Shown: positions 15,371 through 23,312 of the stretch, piece after piece | Position numbering within the stretch: the stretch's first letter is position 1 | Layout of the letters: every line of letters starts with the position of its first letter | Origin: Clostridia bacterium | Lineage (GTDB): Bacteria; Bacillota; Clostridia; Lachnospirales; Lachnospiraceae | Direction: 5' to 3' | DNA: 64,000 bases | Assembly: GCA_910575725.1 (NCBI GenBank) | Contig: CAJTFE010000024.1 | Location: 1 to 64,000 of the forward strand | Translations under genes and position numbers: made by a program | The notes under the pieces: generated by a model | Told to the model about the DNA's origin: nothing | The model's input: the letters and a program-made list of their open reading frames with translations, nothing else | The model's database searches: none

Positions 15371-16292
15371 AGAAAAGAATTTTGTGTCGGCCGTGCTCTA
15401 TGTGCACAATGAGAAAGAGCGGCTGGCAGATTTTCTGAAAAAAATAAACGGGATTCTGACGGAGAACTTTGAGCATTATGAGATAATCTGCGTAAATGAC
15501 CAAAGCACAGACGAGAGTGTCCAGGTTATCTCGGAATTTGCCAAGACCGTGGAAGACGCCAGCGTGAGCATTCTTCATATGAGCTACTACCAGGGAATCG
15601 AGCTGTCCATGAATGCGGGCATAGATCTGGCCATCGGAGATTTTGTATTTGAGTTTGACAAGGTATCCGGCGATTTCCCGGATGAGCTTCTGATGCAGGT
15701 TTATGAGACGTCCCTGAAGGGCTTTGATATTGTCAGCGCTGCGCCCAGACGGGCAGAGCGGTGGAGCTCCAGGCTCTTTTACCGGGTTTACAACCAGGCG
15801 GCCGGAAAAAGGACGATGCTTCGGACGGAGACCTTCCGGATTCTGTCCAGACGGGCCGTGAACCGGGTTCATTCCATGTGCCAGTCTGTTCCCTACCGGA
15901 AGGCGGTCTATGCAAACTGCGGACTGCAGACAGAGACGCTCGTCTACGAACCCCGGGAGCGGAAAGGGGCCATAGGGCCGGAAGAGAAGGAAATGCGCCG
16001 GGATATGGCCTTTAACAGCCTGATTCTCTTTACGAATCTGGGCTATCAGGTATCCAGCTTTCTGGCCGGGATTATGATGCTGGCGGCGCTTTTGATCGGT
16101 GTGTACACGGTGGCCATATTTGTGGGAGCCAGGCCGGTAGAGGGGTGGACAACCACCATGCTCTTTCTGTCACTGGCCTTTTTCGGCGTCTTTGCCATTT
16201 TTGCCATCATCATCAAATACCTGTCGGTCTTAATCGAGCTGGTATTTACCAAGCAGCAGTATGTTATTGAGGGAGTGGAGAAGCTGAAGTAG
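15357..16292 (+). CDS. membrane-anchored glycosyltransferase family 2 (GtrB/DPM1-like)
   Basis: 311 residues. The GT-A domain includes LYVHNEKERL, ICVNDQSTDES, and FEFDKVSGDFPD in place of the usual D-x-D plus DLQHPPE segment. Two C-terminal membrane helices (about 222-250 and 262-292) have the length and spacing of the polyprenyl-phosphate glycosyltransferases GtrB and ArnC. It probably loads a sugar from a nucleotide donor onto undecaprenyl phosphate, which the large membrane proteins upstream could use. It overlaps the oxidoreductase gene, so the pair is coupled. Confidence 0.82.
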   Translation: MTENKEKNFVSAVLYVHNEKERLADFLKKINGILTENFEHYEIICVNDQSTDESVQVISEFAKTVEDASVSILHMSYYQGIELSMNAGIDLAIGDFVFEFDKVSGDFPDELLMQVYETSLKGFDIVSAAPRRAERWSSRLFYRVYNQAAGKRTMLRTETFRILSRRAVNRVHSMCQSVPYRKAVYANCGLQTETLVYEPRERKGAIGPEEKEMRRDMAFNSLILFTNLGYQVSSFLAGIMMLAALLIGVYTVAIFVGARPVEGWTTTMLFLSLAFFGVFAIFAIIIKYLSVLIELVFTKQQYVIEGVEKLK

Positions 16293-16299
16293 CCTGCCT

Positions 16300-16336
16300 G
16301 CGGCCAATCTGGCTGTGGATGACATCCTTTGGCCGC
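16300..16336 (+). terminator. hairpin after the GT2 gene
   Basis: GCGGCCAA and TTGGCCGC are perfect arms 8 bases after the stop. There is no T run (TTAAG follows), so it may only stabilise the 3' end. Confidence 0.4.
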
Positions 16337-16388
16337 TTAAGAAGCGAGATACAGGTACAGGAAATGCCTGTCAACTGGAAAGCCAGTA

Positions 16389-16418
16389 TTGAAAAGGTAT
16401 ATTGGTTTATGATATAGT
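16389..16418 (+). promoter_or_regulatory. promoter of the solute-binding lipoprotein gene
   Basis: TTGAAA at 16389-16394, 18 bases, TATAGT at 16413-16418. The leader contains a small hairpin (TTCAC...GTGAA) before the ribosome site. Confidence 0.6.
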
Positions 16419-16509
16419 GATAAAAGTCGTTATTATTTACAGGGATAGAATGAGATGCTGTTCACGGCGGAGGGCTGTGAATGTTGATAAAGAGGCAGGA
16501 GGCTTAGGA

Positions 16510-17919
16510 ATGACCGTTTGGAAGAGGATGCTTGCGCTTACCATGTGTGGGACGCTTATTTTTGGAATGGCTGCTTGTAAGGGCAAGGAGCCTAAGAGCG
16601 ATGAGATAGAGATAGAGGCAGTGGAGGAACCGGAAGAGATTCCGGAAGAACCAGAGGAGGAGTCCCAGGTGGTTTCCGATCTGGAGGCATCCATTTCCTG
16701 GTGGACGTATCCGGTATTTGTCCAGGATGAAGGACAGGAGGAGGGAGCTTATGAGCAGACGCTGATTCAGGAGTTTAATAAAAAGTATCCCAATATCCGG
16801 GTAGAGCTGCGGCTGCTGGATTATACCCAGGGGCCGGACGAAGTCCAGGGCCTGATTGACGGGGAAGGGCTTGAGCTGCCCAATGTGCTGCTGGATGAGC
16901 CGGGAAGGATCGGCGGTTATGCAAAGGCCGGGGTTCTTGCAGATCTGTCGTCTATGTTTACGGAGGAAATGGTTTCCGATGTGGTAAGCGAGGGAATCTT
17001 AAGCGCCTGCCGGAGCGAGGGGGCCTATGTGATGTATCCCTTCAGTGCGTCCAACTATGTGATGGCATTTAACCGTACCATGCTTGAGGACTCCGGCGCC
17101 ATGGAATTGATGAATCGGGAGGGAGCCTGCACCTGGACTACGGAGAGCTTTGAGCAGGTCTTAGAGAAGCTCGGCGAGTCCCAGCTAAACGGCGGAATTC
17201 TTTACTGCTCCGGTATTGCCGGAGATTATGCTACGCGTTCTTTTTTGACGAATCTCTATGACGGGAGCCTTATGAACGAGGACGGCTCTGCCTATACGAT
17301 GAACAGTGAGGCGAACCAGCAGGCGCTGACCAAGGTAAAGGAGTGGATGGATAAGGGCTGGATCTTAAACGGCTCCGGCTCTACGGGAGCAGATGCAGTG
17401 ACTTCCTTTGTAAACGGGGAGAATTCCTTCTGTCTTCTCTGGAGTCTGCCCCAGGCTCTGACGAATGCCCAGGCTCTGGCGGAAAACGGTGTGGAGGTTG
17501 TAGTGATGCCTTACCCTTCCGCAGACGGAGAGCCTGAGCTTGAATATATGCTGAAGGGGTTCTGTATCTTTAAGACGGAGGATGAGAAGCAGGAAGAGGC
17601 CTCCCGTTATCTGGTAGATTTTCTCTGCAATGATGAAGTGACAGCGGCGGAGAATATTGTGAGAAGCGGCGGTTTCCCCGTGCGCACATCTATGGGAGAT
17701 GTATACGGGGGCAATGAGGAAGCGCTGCTTTATGAAGCGCTTCTGCCCTACAGCGGAACTTATTATAATCACACAGAGGGCTTTGAGGAAATGCGTGTGT
17801 ACTGGTATCAGATGCTGGCAGAGATTCTGAACGGAGAGTACAGTGTGAAGGATTCTACAGAGAGCTTTGTGGAGTACGCCAATAAGACATTGGAACCAAA
17901 GGAAGAAGAGGGAGAGTAG
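16510..17919 (+). CDS. extracellular solute-binding lipoprotein (sugar ABC type)
   Basis: 469 residues. A lipoprotein signal peptide ends in GMAAC with the lipidated Cys at residue 23, followed by a long acidic linker rich in Glu and Pro. The mature part is a class I-like carbohydrate-binding protein (EQTLIQEFNKKYPNIRVEL, MYPFSASNYVMAFNRTML, FVNGENSFCLLWSLPQAL). Start at ATG 16510 after AGGAGG; an earlier start would destroy the signal peptide. No permease or ATPase genes are adjacent, so it is an orphan that must use a distant transporter or act as a sensor. pyrC follows after one base. Confidence 0.83.
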   Translation: MTVWKRMLALTMCGTLIFGMAACKGKEPKSDEIEIEAVEEPEEIPEEPEEESQVVSDLEASISWWTYPVFVQDEGQEEGAYEQTLIQEFNKKYPNIRVELRLLDYTQGPDEVQGLIDGEGLELPNVLLDEPGRIGGYAKAGVLADLSSMFTEEMVSDVVSEGILSACRSEGAYVMYPFSASNYVMAFNRTMLEDSGAMELMNREGACTWTTESFEQVLEKLGESQLNGGILYCSGIAGDYATRSFLTNLYDGSLMNEDGSAYTMNSEANQQALTKVKEWMDKGWILNGSGSTGADAVTSFVNGENSFCLLWSLPQALTNAQALAENGVEVVVMPYPSADGEPELEYMLKGFCIFKTEDEKQEEASRYLVDFLCNDEVTAAENIVRSGGFPVRTSMGDVYGGNEEALLYEALLPYSGTYYNHTEGFEEMRVYWYQMLAEILNGEYSVKDSTESFVEYANKTLEPKEEEGE

Positions 17920-17920
17920 G

Positions 17921-19186
17921 ATGCTGGGGATTCGGGGCGCACGGGTTCTTGATCCGGTGAGCGGAAGGGATGAAGAGCTCAATCTACTGATAGAAGACGG
18001 GAAGATTGTGTCGGTGGATACCGTATTGGACGAGAGAGACGGGATAGAGATTCTGGATGCGGTGGGCCTTGTGCTTGCGCCGGGGCTGGTGGATATTCAT
18101 GTGCATTTCCGGGATCCGGGCTTTACTTATAAAGAGGATATCGAGTCAGGCGCCAGGGCTGCAGCAAGGGGCGGATTCACCACTGTGGTCTGCATGGCGA
18201 ATACGAAACCGCCGGTTGACAATCCAGAGACGCTTCGCCAGGTACTGGAAAAAGGAGCAGGCACCGGAATCCATGTAAAGACCTGTGCCTGTGTCACAAA
18301 GGGAATGCAGGGAAAAGAGCTGACAGATATGGAGGAACTTCGCAGCCTTGGAGCGGCCGGATTCACGGACGACGGCATTCCCATTATGGACGGGGAGCTT
18401 TTACGGCAGGCGATGGAGAGGGCGGCGAAGCTTCATGTTCCGGTGAGCCTCCATGAAGAAGATCCGGCTTTTATTGAGAATAGCGGAATCAATCAGGGAG
18501 CAGCGGCAAAAAAGCTTGGAATCGGGGGCGCTTCGGCCCAGGCGGAGGTTTGCCTTGTAGAGAGGGACTGCCTTCTGGCTGAGGAGACAGGCGCCCGGGT
18601 AAACATCCAGCATATCAGCGCTGCGGGCTCCGTGGATGCGGTGCGGCAGGCCAAAGCAAGAGGGGCGGCCGTGACTGCGGAGGCGGCGCCTCACCATTTT
18701 ACATTGACAGAGGAGGCGGTGCTGACCTGGGGGACTTGTGCCAAGATGAATCCGCCCCTGCGCACAGAGGAGGACCGGCAGGCGGTGATTCTGGGCCTGA
18801 AGGATGGTGCCATTGATATCATTGCTACGGATCACGCCCCTCACAGCCAGGAGGAGAAGGCAAGGCCTTTTACGGAGGCGCCCAGCGGAATCATCGGCCT
18901 GGAGACGGCGCTGGCTCTTGGGATTACGGAGCTGGTGAAGCCGGGGCATTTGACGCTGATGGAACTGATGGAGAAGATGAGCCGGAATCCGGCCAGGCTG
19001 TACGGGTTTGATTATCCGGGGATTGTGCCGGGAGCGCCGGCGGATCTGGTGATATTTGATGAAAATGAGCTCTGGACGGTTGATACCTTTGTTTCCAAGG
19101 CGGTGAATTCCCCCTTTCGGGGACGAACCCTCCAGGGAAAGGTTCGTTATACCATCTGCAAGGGAGAGATTGTGTACAGAGGATAA
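17921..19186 (+). CDS. pyrC: dihydroorotase, class I
   Basis: 421 residues. It closes carbamoyl aspartate to dihydroorotate in pyrimidine synthesis. Zinc ligands are in DIHVHFRDPG (about residues 57-66), with further ligands in SLHEED, QHIS and TDHAPHS. Residues ANTKPPVDNP are typical of bacterial class I enzymes. ATG 17921 follows GGGAGAG and is separated from the lipoprotein stop by one base, an odd partnership, since other pyr genes are absent here. A terminator shared with the convergent XRE gene follows. Confidence 0.93.
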   Translation: MLGIRGARVLDPVSGRDEELNLLIEDGKIVSVDTVLDERDGIEILDAVGLVLAPGLVDIHVHFRDPGFTYKEDIESGARAAARGGFTTVVCMANTKPPVDNPETLRQVLEKGAGTGIHVKTCACVTKGMQGKELTDMEELRSLGAAGFTDDGIPIMDGELLRQAMERAAKLHVPVSLHEEDPAFIENSGINQGAAAKKLGIGGASAQAEVCLVERDCLLAEETGARVNIQHISAAGSVDAVRQAKARGAAVTAEAAPHHFTLTEEAVLTWGTCAKMNPPLRTEEDRQAVILGLKDGAIDIIATDHAPHSQEEKARPFTEAPSGIIGLETALALGITELVKPGHLTLMELMEKMSRNPARLYGFDYPGIVPGAPADLVIFDENELWTVDTFVSKAVNSPFRGRTLQGKVRYTICKGEIVYRG

Positions 19187-19203
19187 GCGCCAATGAGGAT
19201 ATA

Positions 19204-19241
19204 AAAATAACTCCGGGCCGTGAGGCTGCGGAGTTATTTTT
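19204..19241. terminator. bidirectional terminator between pyrC and the XRE gene
   Basis: AAAATAACTCCG and CGGAGTTATTTT form a perfect 12-bp stem with A and T tails suitable in both directions. The last codons of the minus-strand gene lie within it. Confidence 0.85.
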
Positions 19242-19647
19242 CATCGTCAAATGTCTGCTCTGTCTCAAGAAACCTCTTCTTGAATAAGACAAATTCCCGA
19301 ACCTCTTTCTGAAATTCCGGAGGAAGGGATTTGTAATTGGTCAGCATACGCGCATCTGTACCGTTTATGGGAATTGCGCTGGTTTCCGGCGCTATGGCAA
19401 AATGTTCGCTGACGGGTGAGTCGGCAATCTGCTTTGCGGATAGATCTGCATAGAGAAGCAGGTCTGCGGACACATTGTATAACTCAGCCAGCTCACAGAC
19501 GGATTTCAAATCGGGGATGCGTTTCTCCGTTTCGTATAAGGAATAGGTCTGACGGGCAATGTGAATCACATCGCTGATATATTTCTGGGAATATCCGTTT
19601 GCAATGCGCAGTTCACGCATATTGTCTGCTATTTTTAATTTGCGCAT
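19234..19647 (-). CDS. XRE-family transcriptional regulator
   Basis: 137 residues. The N-terminal helix-turn-helix runs over residues 8-65: MRELRIANGYSQKYISDVIHIARQTYSLYETEKRIPDLKSVCELAELYNVSADLLL, a textbook Cro/C1-type five-helix domain. The C-terminal 50 residues (LPPEFQKEVREFVLFKKRFLE) are a charged helix, perhaps for dimerisation. AAGGAGGGC lies 8 bases before the ATG. Targets are not evident. Confidence 0.85.
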   Translation of the reverse strand: MRKLKIADNMRELRIANGYSQKYISDVIHIARQTYSLYETEKRIPDLKSVCELAELYNVSADLLLYADLSAKQIADSPVSEHFAIAPETSAIPINGTDARMLTNYKSLPPEFQKEVREFVLFKKRFLETEQTFDDEK

Positions 19648-19802
19648 TCCATCAGCCCTCCTTAAATGATGGGCTTATTATATCAGCTTCTTTCTGGTTT
19701 TGTTCAAAATGGCAGAAAATGAAGCAATGAAATTGCAAATGTCGTTAAATAGTGACAAAATGTAACAAAATTCGACAAAAGACGACAAGGATAGGGGGAG
19801 GC

Positions 19803-20273
19803 TCACGTTGTACCGGCAGATTCATTTGGCGTCCGCTGGCTCAGGGTGCTGTTGTGATATTCCGTAGACCAGGTAACCTCGTCTCCGAACCAGCCGGGGG
19901 GAAGGAAAGCCAGAGCCTGTTCTTCGGAAGTAAATTCCACTTCGGCTAACATAAGCCCTTCAAAGGGAGCGTCAAAAAGATCCAGTTCAATGGTAAGTCC
20001 TTCCGGAAGGGGAATCCGGAAGCGCTTTTTGCAGATAATATTGCCGTCGGCTTTCTTTTTTAGATGCTCATAGCTTTCTGCCGTCAGAGGCAGGTTGTAT
20101 TCCTCCCGGCTCATAAGTCCCTTGGATTTGTAGGTCAGGGTATAGGTATCATCGCTTCGCCGGATGCGCACCACCGGCTCTGTGCACAGATAGGCCTGTT
20201 CCAGAAGCTGGGAGGGATAAGAGGCTAAATCTGCAGGAGGGGTGTGAATTAAAAATTTGCGTTCGATTTCCAT
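19803..20273 (-). CDS. CYTH domain protein
   Basis: 156 residues beginning MEIERKFLI, the ExExK signature of the CYTH triphosphate tunnel fold. Alternating basic and acidic strands follow: VRIRRSDD, YTLTYKSKG, KKRFRIPL, IELDLFD and LAEVEF. Small bacterial members are inorganic triphosphatases or of unknown role. The ATG at 20273 is chosen because the family begins here and AAAGGA precedes it; the upstream ATG would add 11 residues. No clear partner gene. Confidence 0.87.
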   Translation of the reverse strand: MEIERKFLIHTPPADLASYPSQLLEQAYLCTEPVVRIRRSDDTYTLTYKSKGLMSREEYNLPLTAESYEHLKKKADGNIICKKRFRIPLPEGLTIELDLFDAPFEGLMLAEVEFTSEEQALAFLPPGWFGDEVTWSTEYHNSTLSQRTPNESAGTT

Positions 20274-20350
20274 AGTAGAGAGTCCTTTCCATGTTCTTTT
20301 GTCCATTATACATCGAATAGGTATCGGCAGCTATAGAGAAGGCGGTAAAT

Positions 20351-20382
20351 TTGTGGATAATTTAAAAAAAATCTGCTATAAT
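20351..20382 (+). promoter_or_regulatory. promoter upstream of hairpin element copy B
   Basis: A consensus extended -10 TGCTATAAT (hexamer 20377-20382). The -35 is weaker (TGGATA at 17 bases, or TTGTGG at 20 bases). Transcription would start near 20389 and place the whole hairpin element in the leader of the DJ-1 gene. Confidence 0.55.
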
Positions 20383-20400
20383 GGGCGGTAGAAGAAAAAA

Positions 20401-20529
20401 AGGAATATTACGGAACTAGAACAGTAATATTCCTCACAGCGCACAAATCGATTTACAGACACATGTTTTTGTGGCTGGAAATTGATTTCAGATCAGTGTG
20501 CTGGGAGGAATATTACGGGACTGGAATGG
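20401..20529 (+). repeat. hairpin element, RBS-proximal family, copy B
   Basis: GGAATATTAC appears before and after the core, and GTAATATTCC lies between them. GTAATATTCCTC (20424-20435) is perfectly complementary to GAGGAATATTAC (20505-20516), and its first ten bases also to the upstream GGAATATTAC, so two exclusive stems are possible. The inner hairpin has the family core (CACAAATCGATTTACAG...). The right end, ACTGGAATGGAGGAG, merges with the ribosome site of the next gene. Confidence 0.87.
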
Positions 20530-20541
20530 AGGAGAAGAGAA

Positions 20542-21093
20542 TTGAAAAAGGTATGTATTTTTTTGGCGCCTGGGTTTGAGGAGGTGGAAGCGCTGACCCC
20601 TGTGGATCTGCTGCGCAGGGCGGGAGCAGAGGTAACGGTTGTGTCAATCGGCGAGGAACGGGTCGTTACAGGCTCCCATCAGATTCCCGTTACAGCGGAT
20701 GCTGTTTTTGACGAGATGGATTTTTCCGAACAGGATTTATTCATTTTACCGGGCGGCCAGCCGGGGACGAACAATCTGAAGGCCTGCGGCAAGCTGAGAG
20801 AGCTTTTGGCAAAAGCTGGCGGGAAGGGAAAGCTGCTTGCGGCTATCTGCGCAGCCCCTACGGTATTTGGCGATATGGGGCTTTTAAAAGGAAGAAAGGC
20901 TACCTGCTATCCAAGCTGCGAGGACGGGCTTACGGGAGCCGAATACCTGACAGACCGGGTGGTGACAGACGGAAATATCACAACCAGCCGGGGCGTGGGA
21001 ACGGCGATTCCTTTTGGACTGTCTCTGATTGAACAATTGTTTGGAAAAGAAAAATCGGAAGAGATCCGCAAGAGCATTATTTACGGCCATTGA
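20542..21093 (+). CDS. DJ-1/PfpI family protein
   Basis: 183 residues starting at TTG 20542, seven bases after GGAGGAG; earlier starts would translate the repeat element. KKVCIFLAPGFEEVEAL opens the fold with the conserved Glu (FEEVE). LAAICAAPTVFG carries the nucleophile-elbow Cys, and TSRGVGTAIPFGLSLIEQL closes it. This matches the YajL/ThiJ branch: cytoplasmic proteins linked to oxidative or glyoxal stress. It stands alone, under the promoter at 20377 and with the hairpin element as its leader. Confidence 0.88.
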   Translation: MKKVCIFLAPGFEEVEALTPVDLLRRAGAEVTVVSIGEERVVTGSHQIPVTADAVFDEMDFSEQDLFILPGGQPGTNNLKACGKLRELLAKAGGKGKLLAAICAAPTVFGDMGLLKGRKATCYPSCEDGLTGAEYLTDRVVTDGNITTSRGVGTAIPFGLSLIEQLFGKEKSEEIRKSIIYGH

Positions 21094-21188
21094 TACAATA
21101 TTGCAGAATTCACTGTTGTTTGTATAATGCGGAACCGGGACTTCCTTTCATTTCCAGTATGTCATCTTAAGCGCCTGTACACAATACT

Positions 21189-21268
21189 TAACAGTAATAA
21201 CGGATATGGTGATTTCCCATCATGGAAGGTATTACGGAACTGGAACAGATATTACGGAACTGGAATAG
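21189..21268 (+). repeat. decayed hairpin element, copy F
   Basis: It keeps AACAGTAATAACGG at the left and two direct copies of TATTACGGAACTGGAA at the right (ending 21252 and 21268), but the central hairpin is lost. It again ends at a ribosome site, that of the SASP gene. Confidence 0.65.
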
Positions 21269-21281
21269 GAGGTGAAAGAAG

Positions 21282-21491
21282 ATGACAGAACAGTCTAAGA
21301 CAAACCAGATGGCAGTTCCGGAGGCGAAGGCAGCAATGAACCGCTTCAAGGAGGAGGTTGCCAGCGAGCTGGGCGTGCCTTTAAAGGAAGGCTACAACGG
21401 TGACTTGACTTCTGCTCAGGCAGGTTCCATCGGAGGCGAAATGGTTAAGAAGATGATCATGAAGCAGGAACAGCAGATGAGCGGTAAATAA
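21282..21491 (+). CDS. alpha/beta-type small acid-soluble spore protein
   Basis: 69 residues. PEAKAAMNRFKEEVASELGV and GYNGDLTSAQAGSIGGEMVKKMI match the two conserved regions of alpha/beta SASPs, which coat DNA in dormant spores and protect it from UV and chemicals. The Glu-x-Ala-type germination protease site is in the KEEVASEL stretch. Ribosome site GGAGGTG. Expression would be expected in the forespore (sigma G), though I could not point to a clear sigma G promoter. Confidence 0.93.
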   Translation: MTEQSKTNQMAVPEAKAAMNRFKEEVASELGVPLKEGYNGDLTSAQAGSIGGEMVKKMIMKQEQQMSGK

Positions 21492-21506
21492 AAAAAGAAG
21501 AGAATG

Positions 21507-21546
21507 GCCCCTTGTATATCGGTGACGGTGTATGAGGGGTTGTTTT
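21507..21546 (+). terminator. terminator after the SASP gene
   Basis: GGCCCCTTGTATA and TATGAGGGGTTG arms with a short T run, 15 bases after the stop. Confidence 0.5.
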
Positions 21547-21560
21547 GTGTGAGGGGGGAC

Positions 21561-21783
21561 GTTCAGACGGTCTGCGGCGAAATCCGCTCCCGGGTATTTC
21601 CATATCCTGTGTTCGGACGGTTCACGTACACTCTGTCTGCTCTGTACGGACATTGCCTTTTTTGTTTTTTAATGTGCCAGGGGTTGGGCAATGTCCGTCC
21701 ATATCAGACAGAGTGTGCGTGAACAGCCGGACACTGGATATTGGAAATGCCCGGGAGCGGATTTCGCCGCAGACCGTCTGAAC
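21561..21783. repeat. 223-bp palindromic element, copy 2
   Basis: The left arm starts GTTCAGACGGTCTGCGGCGA and the right arm ends with its exact complement. The inner arm sequence matches copy 1 (2910-3130), including GTGTTCGGACGG and TCTGTCTGCTCTGTACGG. The outer 38 bases do not match copy 1 but are complementary to each other with one mismatch. It fills most of the 436-base gap between the SASP gene and tig, between a terminator and the tig promoter. Confidence 0.85.
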
Positions 21784-21825
21784 TGGTTTTTGGGGATTTT
21801 TTGTGGCATAAGGGCTCTTTGGGGC

Positions 21826-21855
21826 TTGATTTCCTCTGAAAAGTTGTGTTATACT
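21826..21855 (+). promoter_or_regulatory. promoter of tig
   Basis: TTGATT at 21826-21831, 18 bases, then TATACT at 21850-21855 preceded by TGT (extended -10). Confidence 0.65.
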
Positions 21856-21927
21856 ACTACAATGACTGCGAGTGTGTAAAGAGTGTAGAATATTATGTAA
21901 AGATACAATTTAAGGAGGAGATAAAAA

Positions 21928-23214
21928 ATGAGTTTACAGGTAGAAAAACTGGAAAAGAATATGGCTAAGCTTACCATTGAGGTGTCTGCGGAGGAGTTGG
22001 AGCAGGGGCTTCAGAAAGCATACCTTAAGAATAAAAATAGGATCAATGTTCCTGGTTTCCGTAAGGGTAAGGTGCCCCGTCAGATGATTGAGAAGATGTA
22101 TGGGCCGGAGATTTTTTATGAGGATGCGGCTAATGCGCTGATTCCGGACGCTTATGCGAAGGCTATGGATGAGTGCGAGCTGGAACTGGTGTCCCGTCCG
22201 GTCATTGATATCGTGAAGATTGAGAAGGGACAGCCTTTTGTATTTACGGCAGAGGTTGCGGTGAAGCCGGAAGTAACCCTGGGTGCATATAAGGGCATTG
22301 AGGTGGAGAAAATTGATACTGCGGCTACTGAGGAGGAGATTACCGCAGAGGTGGACAAGGAGAGAGACAACAATTCCAGAACCATCACTGTGGAGGACAG
22401 AGCGGTTGAGAACGGCGATATGACTGTGATTGACTTTGAGGGCTTTGTGGACGGAACGGCTTTTGAGGGCGGAAAGGGTACGGATTATCCGCTGACGATC
22501 GGTTCCGGCGCTTTTATTCCCGGCTTTGAGGAGCAGCTGGTGGGAGCTGAGATCGGCAGGGAAGTGGATGTAAATGTGACCTTCCCGGAGGAATATCATG
22601 CCAAGGAACTGGCAGGAAAGCCGGCTGTATTTAAGTGTACCGTAAAGGAGATTAAGGTGAAGGAGCTTCCTGATGCAGATGATGAATTTGTAAAGGATGT
22701 ATCTGAGTTTGACACCATGGAGGAGTACCGGGCGGATCTGAAGAAGAAGATTGAGGATCGGAAGGCTGCGGATGCCAAGGCAAAGAAAGAGGACGCTGTG
22801 ATTGAGAAGATCATTGAGGGCGCCCAGATGGAGATTCCGGAGGCAATGATTGACACACAGGCAGAGAGCCTGGTGGATGATTTTGCCCAGAGGCTGATGA
22901 TACAGGGAATGTCCCTGGAGCAGTATGCACAGTACACGGGAGCTACCGTGGAGTCTATGAAAAATCAGATGAAGCCTCAGGCAAAGAAGCGTATTGAGAG
23001 CCGTCTTGTTCTGGAGGCTGTTGCGGCAGCGGAGAATCTTGCGGTCAGCGAGGAAGATATCGAGGCCGAGATGAACCGTATGGCAGAGAGCTGCAAGATG
23101 GAGCTGGATAAGCTGAAAGAGCTGATCAGTGAGGAAGAGAAGAAGAATATGAGACAGGATCTGTCTATCCAGAAGGCGATTGAGCTGGTGACAGAGGCAG
23201 CAGTGGAGAAATAA
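21928..23214 (+). CDS. tig: trigger factor
   Basis: 428 residues, the usual length. The N-terminal ribosome-binding domain carries the VPGFRKGKVPRQMIEKMYG signature (about residues 33-51). The central FKBP-type peptidyl-prolyl isomerase domain includes VIDFEGFVDGTAFEGGKGTDYPLTIGSG. The C-terminal helical arms make up the rest. It binds nascent chains at the ribosome exit. AAGGAGGAG is the ribosome site. It is followed by clpP, clpX and lon, the classical protein-quality block. Confidence 0.95.
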   Translation: MSLQVEKLEKNMAKLTIEVSAEELEQGLQKAYLKNKNRINVPGFRKGKVPRQMIEKMYGPEIFYEDAANALIPDAYAKAMDECELELVSRPVIDIVKIEKGQPFVFTAEVAVKPEVTLGAYKGIEVEKIDTAATEEEITAEVDKERDNNSRTITVEDRAVENGDMTVIDFEGFVDGTAFEGGKGTDYPLTIGSGAFIPGFEEQLVGAEIGREVDVNVTFPEEYHAKELAGKPAVFKCTVKEIKVKELPDADDEFVKDVSEFDTMEEYRADLKKKIEDRKAADAKAKKEDAVIEKIIEGAQMEIPEAMIDTQAESLVDDFAQRLMIQGMSLEQYAQYTGATVESMKNQMKPQAKKRIESRLVLEAVAAAENLAVSEEDIEAEMNRMAESCKMELDKLKELISEEEKKNMRQDLSIQKAIELVTEAAVEK

Positions 23215-23228
23215 ACTGTTGTTTAGAA

Positions 23229-23253
23229 GTTACCGTTCACGGAGTGAACCGTA
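23229..23253 (+). promoter_or_regulatory. hairpin in the tig-clpP gap
   Basis: GTTACCGTTCAC and GTGAACCGTAAC arms (one mismatch) around GGA, starting 14 bases after the tig stop. There is no T run. It could be a processing or stabilising hairpin in a tig-clpP mRNA. No CtsR-type direct repeat was seen. Confidence 0.45.
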
Positions 23254-23312
23254 ACGCTTGAGAAGCTTCTGGCAAGAACCGCTGCATTTATTTAGAAAGG
23301 ATATGAGAATCA

